A stretch of 64,000 nt of DNA from NCBI GenBank assembly GCA_022483465.1, contig JAKVNF010000001.1, forward strand, positions 1 through 64,000. The letters are read 5' to 3'. The translations under genes were made by a program, and so were the position numbers. The notes beneath the pieces were generated by a model. The model was not told the DNA's origin, made no database searches, and was given only the letters and a program-made list of their open reading frames with translations. This document shows, one piece after another, positions 16,148 to 24,187 of this stretch. The first letter of the stretch is position 1, and each line of letters begins with the position of its first letter. Source of the stretch: Lachnospiraceae bacterium. GTDB taxonomy: Bacteria > Bacillota > Clostridia > Lachnospirales > Lachnospiraceae.

Positions 16148-17833
16148 TCAGTCGGTCACCATGATGGTACGGCAGATCTCCTCGACGGTCGTGATGCCCT
16201 GATCCACCAGTTCATCCGCGTTCTCCAACATGGTCTTGTACTGGCTCGTCTTCTGGGCAAGCTTCCGGAAGGTCTGCTTGTCCACACCATCGGTGATGCC
16301 TTTTCGAAGTTCATCGTTCATGAGCAGCACCTCAAAGGCGCCGATTCTGCCGCGGTAGCCCGTGTGGAAGCAGGCATCGCATCCCTTGCCGTGGTGGTAG
16401 ATGCGGCCCGGGGTCTGCCGGATGCCGGAGAGGGCGATCATCTTGGGATCGGGCTGATACACCTCAGTGCACTTGGGGCAGACTCTCCGCAGCAGGCGCT
16501 GGGAGATGATGCCGCGAAGGCCCGCGGAGATCAGGTAGGGGGCAACGCCCATGTCCTTCAGCCTATCGATGGCCGAGACCGCATCCTCTGTATGGATGGT
16601 CGTAATCACCAGGTGTCCCGTGATGGCAGCGCGCATCGCGATGGATGCGGTCTCACCGTCTCGGATCTCGCCGACGCAGATGATGTCCGGGTCCTGCCGC
16701 AGGATGGCGCGCAGGCCCTCGGCAAAGGTGAGGCCCACCTTCTCGTTGATCTGGACCTGAATGGCGCCGGGGATGTTGTACTCCACCGGGTCCTCCAGAG
16801 TCACCAGGTTCTTGGACTCGGAGAGGAGCTCCCGGATCAGGGTGAACATCGTGGAAGACTTACCGGATCCCGTGGGACCCACGATCATGATGACGCCGCT
16901 CGTATTGGCAAGGAGGCGGTCCACCTTGGCGTTGTCCTCCGGGAAGATCATGCCGATGCCCTCTCTCGTGAGTATCTTGGGGTCCTTCCCGAGCAGTCGG
17001 ATACACACCTTCTCTCCGTAGATTGTCGGCAGCGTGTTGACACGCATGTCGATGTCCCGGTTCTTCAATTTGGTCTCAATGCGGCCATCCTGGGGGATCC
17101 GCTTCTCGACGATGTCGAGGCGGGCCATGACCTTCAGGCGCGAGATCACCGAGTCCTGCAGATCCCGGGGGATCGTCATGATCTTGTGGAGCTCGCCGTC
17201 GATGCGCATGCGGATGTTCATGTCGCCTTCGGTGGGCTCGAAGTGGATATCCGAGCAGTTCTCCACGTAGGCGCGCTCAAAGATGGAGTTCACCAGGCGG
17301 ATCGTGGGGCCCTCGTCCCCGGTTGGGGTCTCCTCCTCGGGGGTCTCCACCTGGGTGGTGAGACCTGCCTCCTCCCGCATCTGCTGCATGGCCTCTGCCG
17401 CGGAGACGTTCTCGTAGAGGACGTTGATCGCGTGGTCCACGGCCTCGGAGGTGGCGATCATCGGCAGGATCCGCTTCTTGGAGGTGTCCTTTGCCTGCTC
17501 CACCGCCATGAAATTCAAAGGGTCCGCCATCGCAAGGAACAGCGTGTCCTTCACGACGCGGACCGGCACGATCTGCGCTGACTTGGCGAGGCTCTTGGGG
17601 ATGAACTTGGACATGGCGGGATCGATCTCGGTCTTGGTGAGGTCGATGAAGTCGATGCCCAGCTGCTCCCGGAGCGTATCGATGAGCTGGTGCTCGGTGA
17701 TGACGCCGTCCTGGATCAGGATGGTGCCGAGACGCTCATGGGTTTCCTTCTGTTTTCTGAGGGCGGCACTGAGCTGATCCTGGGAGATGACCCCCGCATC
17801 GATCAGCATGTCGCCGAGTCGTTTCTGTTTCAT
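16148..17833 (-). CDS. pilB: Type IV pilus extension ATPase PilB with MshEN domain
   Basis: 561 residues. The N-terminus holds two copies of the 24-residue MshEN motif: RLGDMLIDAGVISQDQL (5-21, to Gln28) and RLGTILIQDGVITEHQL (34-50, to Gln57). In this family the motif binds cyclic-di-GMP. The motor domain follows: Walker A GPTGSGKSS (319-327), Walker B DPDIICVGEIRD (381-392), His box TTIHTEDA. A zinc site is formed by C452/C455 and C485/C488. It drives pilus assembly on PilC. Presence of both PilB and PilT predicts dynamic pili; the MshEN repeat predicts control by cyclic-di-GMP. Confidence 0.95.
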   Translation of the reverse strand: MKQKRLGDMLIDAGVISQDQLSAALRKQKETHERLGTILIQDGVITEHQLIDTLREQLGIDFIDLTKTEIDPAMSKFIPKSLAKSAQIVPVRVVKDTLFLAMADPLNFMAVEQAKDTSKKRILPMIATSEAVDHAINVLYENVSAAEAMQQMREEAGLTTQVETPEEETPTGDEGPTIRLVNSIFERAYVENCSDIHFEPTEGDMNIRMRIDGELHKIMTIPRDLQDSVISRLKVMARLDIVEKRIPQDGRIETKLKNRDIDMRVNTLPTIYGEKVCIRLLGKDPKILTREGIGMIFPEDNAKVDRLLANTSGVIMIVGPTGSGKSSTMFTLIRELLSESKNLVTLEDPVEYNIPGAIQVQINEKVGLTFAEGLRAILRQDPDIICVGEIRDGETASIAMRAAITGHLVITTIHTEDAVSAIDRLKDMGVAPYLISAGLRGIISQRLLRRVCPKCTEVYQPDPKMIALSGIRQTPGRIYHHGKGCDACFHTGYRGRIGAFEVLLMNDELRKGITDGVDKQTFRKLAQKTSQYKTMLENADELVDQGITTVEEICRTIMVTD

Positions 17834-17892
17834 CTGCTGTCTCCAAAGACTGCCAAAGCGCCCTATCCTTTGTCAGGGTGCCCTGCGTTTTC

Positions 17893-18564
17893 TCAGTACT
17901 CGTTTCCCGTGTTCTCCGCCGCCTCTTTGCTCTCGGCGAGCTCATCGGTCAAGCTCTGGGAATCGGAGGAGGAGCTGTTCTCAATCACGAGTCCCTCCGT
18001 CGTGGTCGCCTGGTAGAGCGTCTCATAGAAGGTCACAGTGAAGGAGACGGCCACCGGGCTGTCGTTTAAGTTCTTCGCATCCCCCTCGTTGCCGTTGAGG
18101 CTCGTGGGGCTCATGGCAAGGTCGGTGATGAGGCACCGGTAGAGACCGTCGTGCAATGACTGGAGTCTCGTCCGCGCATCCTGGTAGGAGGTAGCGGTAA
18201 AGCTGCCCGTGATGACACGGCGCACCGCGTCGTCCGTTGCAGTCGCCTGGTCAAAGCTGAAGCTGAAGTTTGCCGCATCCCCAAAGATGTCGTTGAGCTC
18301 GTTGATCTCCTGCTTTAAGTTGTCGTAGGTGGAGACCTCTCCGGTCTTGTTCTCCTTGTTCGCCTCGATCTCCGCCTCCATCTGCTGAATGTTGGCAGCG
18401 ATCTGCATCTGGGTGGTGAGCTCGACCTGCAGGTCCGAGGTGTCGTACTGGACCTTCGCCTGCTCCACCGACTTGTACAGGAACTGGTAGTACACCGTGG
18501 CAAGGAGTGCCACGACCAGGATCAGGATCAGGACCTGTTCCTTTCGGCTGATCGTCTTATTCAT
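17893..18564 (-). CDS. pilO: PilO-like pilus alignment protein
   Basis: 223 residues from MNKTISRKEQVLILIL; one N-terminal membrane span (about 10-28), then a coiled coil (about 30-85) and a small C-terminal alpha/beta domain. Sequence conservation in PilO is low, so the call rests on topology and position between pilN and pilB. Its start overlaps the pilN stop by 8 bases. PilN and PilO pair across the membrane and connect the cytoplasmic PilM ring to the pilus. The C-terminal tail is Ser/Glu-rich (NSSSSDSQSLTDELAESKEA). Confidence 0.75.
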   Translation of the reverse strand: MNKTISRKEQVLILILVVALLATVYYQFLYKSVEQAKVQYDTSDLQVELTTQMQIAANIQQMEAEIEANKENKTGEVSTYDNLKQEINELNDIFGDAANFSFSFDQATATDDAVRRVITGSFTATSYQDARTRLQSLHDGLYRCLITDLAMSPTSLNGNEGDAKNLNDSPVAVSFTVTFYETLYQATTTEGLVIENSSSSDSQSLTDELAESKEAAENTGNEY

Positions 18565-19270
18565 TTCCCGCCTCCGTTGCAAGTTCCGTGCTCTCCTCGG
18601 CCGCGGTATCACTCTCCGTGGACTCCTCGGCGCTCTCGGTGTCTGCGGTGTCCGCGTTGGCATCCTGGAAGACGATGGTCATCGTGGAGGTGACGTTCTT
18701 TCCGTCGGACGCGGATGTCGAATCCGACGATGCATCTGCCGCGCTGGTGCCGGTACTCTGGGTCACCGTCACGTAGCTGACGATCGGCTCGGACTCGAGG
18801 TCCGCCACGATCTCAGACACGTTTCCGAGCTTCTCGGAGTTGATGGTGAGGGTCGCCGTGTTCTCGGTGATCGTGATGTCCTGCAGGGCATCACTGGGCA
18901 GGAGCTTGTCCTCGATGACGTCCAGGATCTTCATACGATCCTGCTGGGCCTTCTCCTCGTCGTTTAAGTAGCCGTTGCCGTAGTGGGAGTAGTCCGCCCG
19001 GATCGCGTCATATCCCGCATTCTGGGCCGTGAGCGTGTCCACCTGGCTCCGGAGGGAGTTGTACTCGCTCTCCATGCTGTTGATCTTCTGGAGCTGGCCG
19101 ATCACCCCGAAGCGGGTGAAGAGGGCAAGCAGCACCAGGTAGACCAAAAAAAGCCCGATGGCGGTCTTGTTCTGCTTGCCGTGGTCCTCCACATACAGCA
19201 GGTTGATGGAGGTCTTCTCCGGGTATTTCTGGGCCTTGCCCAGATGAATTTCCTTGTTCAGGGCTGACAT
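18557..19270 (-). CDS. pilN: PilN-like pilus assembly protein
   Basis: 237 residues. The N-terminal cytoplasmic tail contains SINLLYVEDHGKQ, a position equivalent to the INLLP motif by which PilN binds PilM. One membrane span follows (about 36-56), then a coiled coil and a small domain. A Ser/Thr/Asp/Glu-rich tail of about 60 residues ends the protein, longer than in model PilN. Lies between pilM and pilO with tight spacing. Confidence 0.75.
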   Translation of the reverse strand: MSALNKEIHLGKAQKYPEKTSINLLYVEDHGKQNKTAIGLFLVYLVLLALFTRFGVIGQLQKINSMESEYNSLRSQVDTLTAQNAGYDAIRADYSHYGNGYLNDEEKAQQDRMKILDVIEDKLLPSDALQDITITENTATLTINSEKLGNVSEIVADLESEPIVSYVTVTQSTGTSAADASSDSTSASDGKNVTSTMTIVFQDANADTADTESAEESTESDTAAEESTELATEAGNE

Positions 19271-19321
19271 ACGCGTTCTCCCTCAGTTGCCGTTTCGAAA
19301 CATTCCCGCAGGGGCGGCTCC

Positions 19322-20479
19322 TCACTCCGTGAGGATCCCGTAGGCCTGGGGCGCAAGATTGACATTCTCTGCCCCCTCGATCCCGGCAGGATCCGGAAGG
19401 AGAGATGTGACAGGCACACAGTGAAGGCCCACGGTCTCCTCGACCCGCCCCGCCAGGGCATCGTGAAAGATCGGCTCCCCGCAGTAGAGGATCCGGTCGA
19501 TGTTGTTCTTGGGGTTGTTGTAGTTGTAGAAGTTGACGACCCGCATGATCTCGGTCGCCATTGCGTCCAGGATGCCGGTGACCGCCGGGGACTCCAGGAT
19601 GTGGTCCTGATTGTGCTCCATCATCAGCACCGCCAGGTGCGGATCGCACCCGGTGGCATCGGTGATCGCCGACAGGATGGCGGGAACACCGGTGTTTAAG
19701 TCTCTCGTGATCTCATAGGAGCCGTTGGAGAAAAAGTGGAGCTGGGACGCGCTCCGAAGGATCGACAGGACGGCGTAGTCCTGGTGGCGGACAGCGGGTG
19801 CTTCCTCTGCCTTTGCCGTGGGGCTCTGGGGTGTTGTCCCGGTGCCCTCTGCAGGTGCCTGCCCTTCCGGGGCGGCGGAAGGGGCTGCAACTTCAGTCCC
19901 TTCCTTTGCCGGCTTTCCAGCCCGCTGCGGTTTTTCGTTCTTTGCGAGTTTTTCCGCTTTCTGCTCTGCACCTGTATTCGGCATCAGGATGGACTGGATG
20001 CCCAGAACATCCGGGACCAGCTTGTAGAGTTTCAGTCCCGCCCGCTTCATGATACGCTGGTAGGTGAAGGACACCGCCTTGGTGGTGGTGGCAGCCAGAA
20101 GCTCCATCTCCTTCTCCCCCATGGAGAGGACCCGGTAGTCAAACACGTAGTCCGAGGGCTCCCCGGTGATGTAGTCGTGGAACTCGAAGGGGAGGTTGAT
20201 GGCAAGCTGCTGGGTGGTCATCTTCGGCAGGCGGATCCGGCGCAGGTAGTACTCGTTCTCCGGCAGGGCGACCGCAGCAAAAGATCCCTGCAGGCGATAC
20301 TGCCGCAGGGTCTCCTTGATAAAATCTCCCATCGCGTCCGGCGAGAGGTACTTACCATCCTTGATCATATTTTCGGGCACGTCCGCCACCAGGTAGCGCT
20401 CCAGATGGAGCTTCCTGTCGCAGACGGCAACTTTCATCGTATCGGCATTGATATCGAAGCCAAGTACTTTTCTGGGCAT
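19322..20479 (-). CDS. pilM: PilM, actin-like pilus assembly ATPase
   Basis: 385 residues from the ATG at 20479 with GGAGG upstream; the frame is open further upstream, but the extra residues look random. Actin-fold cues: MPRKVLGFDINADTMKVAV (phosphate 1 region), FAAVALPENEYYLRRIRLP, and a C-terminal half with DRILYCGEP. A low-complexity Ala/Pro/Glu/Lys insert lies near 165-225 (KPAKEGTEVAAPSAAPEG), not seen in model PilM. It forms the cytoplasmic ring that binds the PilN tail. First gene of the pilus operon. Confidence 0.85.
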   Translation of the reverse strand: MPRKVLGFDINADTMKVAVCDRKLHLERYLVADVPENMIKDGKYLSPDAMGDFIKETLRQYRLQGSFAAVALPENEYYLRRIRLPKMTTQQLAINLPFEFHDYITGEPSDYVFDYRVLSMGEKEMELLAATTTKAVSFTYQRIMKRAGLKLYKLVPDVLGIQSILMPNTGAEQKAEKLAKNEKPQRAGKPAKEGTEVAAPSAAPEGQAPAEGTGTTPQSPTAKAEEAPAVRHQDYAVLSILRSASQLHFFSNGSYEITRDLNTGVPAILSAITDATGCDPHLAVLMMEHNQDHILESPAVTGILDAMATEIMRVVNFYNYNNPKNNIDRILYCGEPIFHDALAGRVEETVGLHCVPVTSLLPDPAGIEGAENVNLAPQAYGILTE

Positions 20480-20665
20480 CGAGGCGATCCTCCTGGTTTC
20501 CGTACTCCCCGGGGCTTGGCCGCAAGGAAAAACACCTTGCCGGATTTCGCCTCCCGCGCAGGCAGGCCCTTTCCCTAAGGAAAGGGCATCCGGGGCGGAT
20601 GGCAGACCAGTGGCAGGCGTTGCGGGGGATTCCGCCACTCATTATACTGCAGACTTCCCCCAAAG
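20480..20665 (-). promoter_or_regulatory. Structured leader upstream of pilM
   Basis: A TATAAT-like -10 lies at about 20642-20647, without a good -35. Between it and pilM the RNA could form GCCCTTTCC/GGAAAGGGC (20566-20587, 9 bp) and GCAAGG/CCTTGC (20522-20540). I do not find the consensus of either known cyclic-di-GMP riboswitch. The rest of 20666-20928 shows no gene. Confidence 0.4.
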
Positions 20666-20928
20666 TCCTTATGGTTACGGGAGCATTTTATCATACGGAG
20701 TGCAGGTTGGGATATCATTTTCCGGAAATCTGACCAGAATGCATCACTGCGCGGCGGCATACGGTGATGTTGAGGTGGAAACCAGGCAGCAATCTGTGAA
20801 TCTCCCTCTCTGCAGCAGCCGCGGCACCCGGAGCGCCGGGAAAACACCACCCTGAATCCGCCCGCCACAGTCAATCAGGTGCCTTTGTAGCAGGGACGAC
20901 GTATCCGCCACGTAGATGGAAATGATCA

Positions 20929-20952
20929 AAAAAGCGGGCTCCCGCAGCCCGC
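20929..20952 (-). terminator. Terminator after the MetE-like gene
   Basis: GCGGGCT...AGCCCGC stem (20934-20952) followed on the minus strand by TTTTTTG. It lies about 125 bases downstream of the methyltransferase gene; a second GC-rich hairpin precedes it (GCCCGTGGGG / CCCCACAGGGC). Confidence 0.85.
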
Positions 20953-21077
20953 CCTGTGGGGATCTCCCCACGGGCAGCTGCAAAAGCCCGCATCCGCTTG
21001 TCTTGGATTGTCAATTACGGTGATCTTCTCTTCTTTACTCGTTTCTTCCTGTTTCTTCCTCTACAGCGCAGCTGTCT

Positions 21078-22202
21078 TCAGTTCGTTCCCCAGACCTCCT
21101 CGGCGATCTCCTTCACGAGCTTAAGCTTTGCCCACTGCTCCTCCTCGGTCAGCTTGTTGCCGATCTCGCAGGAGGCAAAGCCGCACTGGGGGCTGAGATA
21201 GAGTCTCTCCAGCGGAACGTACTTTGCCGCCTCGCGGATTCTTGCGATGACGCTCTCCTTCACCTCGAGCTTCGGGGACTTGGTGGTCACAAGACCAAGG
21301 ACCACCTTCTTGTCTCCGGACACAGAGGCAAGCGGTGCGAATCCGCCGGAGCGGGCATCGTCATATTCAAGATAGAAGGCGTTGACGTTTTCCTTGGCAA
21401 ACAGGACGGCTGCCACCTCGTCGTAGGCACCACGGCTGGCAAAGGTGGAGTGATAGTTGCCCCGACAGATGTGGGTGTTGATCACGAGATCCTCCGGCTT
21501 TCCCTCGATGGCCCGGTTGTTGATGGCAAGGTACTGCTCCTGGATCTTCTTCAGCCCCTTCTCATCCGTCATGTAGATGCCCTTAGCTGCCGGATCCACC
21601 AGCATGCCCCAAGTGCAGTCATCGAACTGGATGTTGCGGCAGCCGGCGTCGTAGAGCTGGCGGATGACGCGGTGGTATCCCTCAACCAGGTCATTGACGA
21701 GTTCCTGCATGTCATCGTAGTACTTAGCCGTGTTGGCTCGGGCAAAGGGCATGGTCAGCTGGGCAAGGAACTGCGCCGGGGCAGGGATCGTCTGCTTGGC
21801 CACCGTATCGGCATCCTCGAGTGCCTTCACAAAACGATAGTGCTCCACAAAGGGATGCTCTCCCTCCAGGGAGACCTTTCCCGTCAGGTAGGTGTCGTCG
21901 ATCATCGCCTGCTCCCCGTGGAACGGCAGACCCTCTTTGGTCTTATGATGGCCGACTCCGGAAAAGCCCCACATGAAGTCCAGGTGCCAGGTTGCCCGCC
22001 GGAACTCCCCGTCGGTGATGACGTGGTAGCCGAGTGCCTTCTGCTTGGAGACGAGATCCCGGATGGCGGCGTCCTCCGCGGCCTTGAGTTCCTCCCGGGT
22101 GATGGTCCCCGCCTCATAGCCGGTCCTTGCCTCCTTCAGCGCAGCCGGGCGCAGGAAGCTCCCCACGTAGTCATAGCGAAATGGTGTGTACAGAGTGCTC
22201 AT
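21078..22202 (-). CDS. MetE-like cobalamin-independent methyltransferase (YxjG/YxjH type)
   Basis: 374 residues, the length of the short YxjG/YxjH branch that keeps only the C-terminal catalytic barrel of MetE. Landmarks: YDYVGSFLRP start, HVITDGEFRRATWHLDF, IQFDDCTWG, and the metal ligand regions INTHICRGNYHS (His and Cys) and SPQCGFAS (Cys). Likely transfers a methyl group to homocysteine or a related thiol; the donor is uncertain because the folate-binding N-terminal half is absent. It follows the sugar operon on the same strand, with its own promoter and terminator. Confidence 0.85.
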   Translation of the reverse strand: MSTLYTPFRYDYVGSFLRPAALKEARTGYEAGTITREELKAAEDAAIRDLVSKQKALGYHVITDGEFRRATWHLDFMWGFSGVGHHKTKEGLPFHGEQAMIDDTYLTGKVSLEGEHPFVEHYRFVKALEDADTVAKQTIPAPAQFLAQLTMPFARANTAKYYDDMQELVNDLVEGYHRVIRQLYDAGCRNIQFDDCTWGMLVDPAAKGIYMTDEKGLKKIQEQYLAINNRAIEGKPEDLVINTHICRGNYHSTFASRGAYDEVAAVLFAKENVNAFYLEYDDARSGGFAPLASVSGDKKVVLGLVTTKSPKLEVKESVIARIREAAKYVPLERLYLSPQCGFASCEIGNKLTEEEQWAKLKLVKEIAEEVWGTN

Positions 22203-22293
22203 TTGATCCTCCTTGTGCGGCGGTCTCGATCAGTCGGTGCCGCGCTGCTTTCGTGTCCTGTGTTTTCTTCCTTCAGACTATCCCTACTTTTTC

Positions 22294-22323
22294 AGTATGT
22301 AAAATTGATTATTCTGGGGTCAA
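22294..22323 (-). promoter_or_regulatory. Promoter of the MetE-like gene
   Basis: TTGACC and CATACT separated by 18 bases on the minus strand, about 90 bases upstream of the gene. It is flanked by CAGACTAT / ATAGTCTG inverted arms (22274-22283 and 22327-22336), which may be a regulator site. No S-box (SAM riboswitch) signature was found. Confidence 0.5.
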
Positions 22324-22415
22324 GGCATAGTCTGAAGCTATGACTTACCGTTCAAGCTGGTTCCGACGAAAAAGGTACCCGACAGGGATAGGGCTGTTAC
22401 ACTTGTACGAAGCAC

Positions 22416-22462
22416 AAAGCGAACCGGAGCAGACGCTTCTTGCGCCCACTCTGGTCCGCTTT
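22416..22462 (-). terminator. Hairpin ending the sugar operon
   Basis: AAAGCGGACCAGAG pairs with CTCCGGTTCGCTTT across an 18-base loop, 80 bases after the ribokinase stop. The T-run is weak on this strand, so it may only partly stop transcription. Confidence 0.4.
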
Positions 22463-22541
22463 CTTTTGTATTCTGTTATTCCATTGTTGTTTGCAGCTCG
22501 GCGTTACCCAGAAACCTGCCGGGTGGCGCGGCCTGCTGCTG

Positions 22542-23444
22542 TCAGATGCTGTCCTCCTCTTCTAGACGGGCTTGTTCGGTTTCCATGCGGGTCGGAATGG
22601 AGGGCACTGCCCCGGCGCGCGTCACCGAGATCGCCGCAGCCTTTGAGGCAAGCTTCATGACCTCCGGAATCGGAAGGCCCTCTGCGAGTCCTGCAATGAA
22701 ATAGCCGGTGTAGGTATCACCAGCTCCCGTCGTATCCATTGCGGTGACCCGATATCGATTTTGATGGACCTTCTTTCCGTCCTGCAGGTACCAGGAGCCC
22801 TTGTCACCAAGCGTCAGCACCACCCGCAGGTTGGGATAATGCTCATCAATAGACTCCAGAATCCGGTTGGGGTCCTCCTCGCCCGTGATCTGTCTGCCCT
22901 CGACTTCGTTGACAAACAGGAGCGAGATCATAGACAGATCGATCTCCCGGATCTGTTCATCATAGGGTGAGGGATTCAGAGCCACCTGGATTCTCCGCTT
23001 GTTTGCGCATTCCACGATATAGGCCAGAGAGGAGATTTCGTTCTGCAGAAGGAGCAAATCCCCTGGTCCAAAGTGGTCCAACACCCGGTCCGCATCCTCT
23101 TTCGTGATCTCCCGGTTTGCGCCGCCGTAGACCAGGATGCAGTTCTGTCCCGCCGCATCGACCTGGATGACGGTGTGTCCCGTCTCCTCCGCGGTGGAAA
23201 GCAAGTAGTCGGTGTGCACGCCGGCGCTCTCACACAGCTCCCGCAGGAATGCGCCGTCTTTTCCGATTTTTCCGGCATGCCAGACCTCGGCGCCGGCTCT
23301 TGCGATCGCAATCGACTGGTTCAGCCCCTTTCCTCCGGCATAGCGCGCTCTCGCGCGGGCGGAGATGGTCTCCCCCGGCCGCACGATGTGGTCAACCTGA
23401 TAAACATAGTCGATATTCAAGGAACCAAAATTACATATTTTCAT
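22542..23444 (-). CDS. PfkB/ribokinase-family sugar kinase
   Basis: 300 residues. N-terminal substrate-binding motif GGKGLNQSIAIARAG (37-51) and C-terminal ATP/anion-hole motif DTTGAGDTYTGYF (about 236-248) with the catalytic Asp. It phosphorylates a sugar or related alcohol; the substrate cannot be read from sequence. It is the last gene of the ten-gene operon and overlaps the dhaL stop by 4 bases (ATGA), so it belongs to the same pathway. Confidence 0.85.
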   Translation of the reverse strand: MKICNFGSLNIDYVYQVDHIVRPGETISARARARYAGGKGLNQSIAIARAGAEVWHAGKIGKDGAFLRELCESAGVHTDYLLSTAEETGHTVIQVDAAGQNCILVYGGANREITKEDADRVLDHFGPGDLLLLQNEISSLAYIVECANKRRIQVALNPSPYDEQIREIDLSMISLLFVNEVEGRQITGEEDPNRILESIDEHYPNLRVVLTLGDKGSWYLQDGKKVHQNRYRVTAMDTTGAGDTYTGYFIAGLAEGLPIPEVMKLASKAAAISVTRAGAVPSIPTRMETEQARLEEEDSI

Positions 23445-24082
23445 ACGAGGTATTTTTTCATCCCTTCCAGCAGATACAGGCCGGCAACCGCCCCCTGATC
23501 CCGAACACCTTTTGCCTTCGCGGAGAACACCGCCGCCTTGCCGTACTTCGGAATCATCTCCTTCGTTGCTTCCACACCTTTTTCCGCTCCCTCGCAGGCA
23601 GCGTCTATCACGTCCGCAAGAGAGCCGCCCCTGTCAGCTGCCTGCCCTGCGCTCTCTGCCGCAGGAAGCAGGGCATCATAGATCGTCCGGTCGCCCGCTT
23701 CACATTTTCCTCTCTTGTGGATGCCCTCCGCAAAAGCTGCAAGGAAAGCAGCCAGATCCTTCGCATCCAGTTCCTGCTTCCCGCTCAGGGCCCTGCCGAC
23801 GCTCATCAGGCCGCTCGCCATCAGCGTCCCCATCGTAGAGGGCACCACGCCGGACATCTTCATGCCTGCCTTGAAGAGGATCCTGCCAAGGTCGGCCTCG
23901 CCCAGATTGTCCCGGATGATCCCGGGCAGGGCGCCAAAGCCCTTTGCCATCGTCAGCCCAAGATCTCCGTCACCCATCTGTGCATCCATCTCGCACAGCT
24001 CTTCCTTTTTCCCGGCATATTCCTCTGCCACAGATTGAAACAAGTCTGCAACATTCTCTTTTGTAATCCGTTCTGTTGACAT
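23441..24082 (-). CDS. dhaL: DhaL-like ADP/ATP-binding kinase subunit
   Basis: 213 residues from MSTERITKENV (start at 24082, GAGGTGGA upstream). The nucleotide-phosphate site shows MDAQMGDGDLGLTM, with Asp ligands for Mg, then GALPG and GVVPSTMGTLMASGL. DhaL carries the nucleotide and pairs with DhaK. No PTS partner DhaM is encoded here, so an ATP-dependent split kinase is possible. Overlaps the ribokinase start by 4 bases. Confidence 0.85.
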   Translation of the reverse strand: MSTERITKENVADLFQSVAEEYAGKKEELCEMDAQMGDGDLGLTMAKGFGALPGIIRDNLGEADLGRILFKAGMKMSGVVPSTMGTLMASGLMSVGRALSGKQELDAKDLAAFLAAFAEGIHKRGKCEAGDRTIYDALLPAAESAGQAADRGGSLADVIDAACEGAEKGVEATKEMIPKYGKAAVFSAKAKGVRDQGAVAGLYLLEGMKKYLV

Positions 24083-24130
24083 TACTTCCACCTCACAGCG
24101 CCCGCCAGGTTCAAACCGTCAGGAACCAAA

Positions 24131-24171
24131 GACCGGAATATCACCTCTTTTAGTAAGCTGATATTCCGGTC
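24131..24171 (-). promoter_or_regulatory. Intercistronic hairpin between dhaK and dhaL
   Basis: GACCGGAATATCA and TGATATTCCGGTC form a near-perfect 13-bp stem around a 15-base loop. It has no T-run. It is placed in the only sizeable gap (105 bases) within the enzyme part of the operon and could set relative expression or mRNA stability. Confidence 0.6.
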
Positions 24172-24187
24172 ACGGGCTGGTACGTTT

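Noticed and set aside
15842-17581. Plus-strand open frame of about 580 codons
   Set aside because: Antisense to pilT and pilB; His/Asp/Gly/Arg-rich composition typical of mirror frames.
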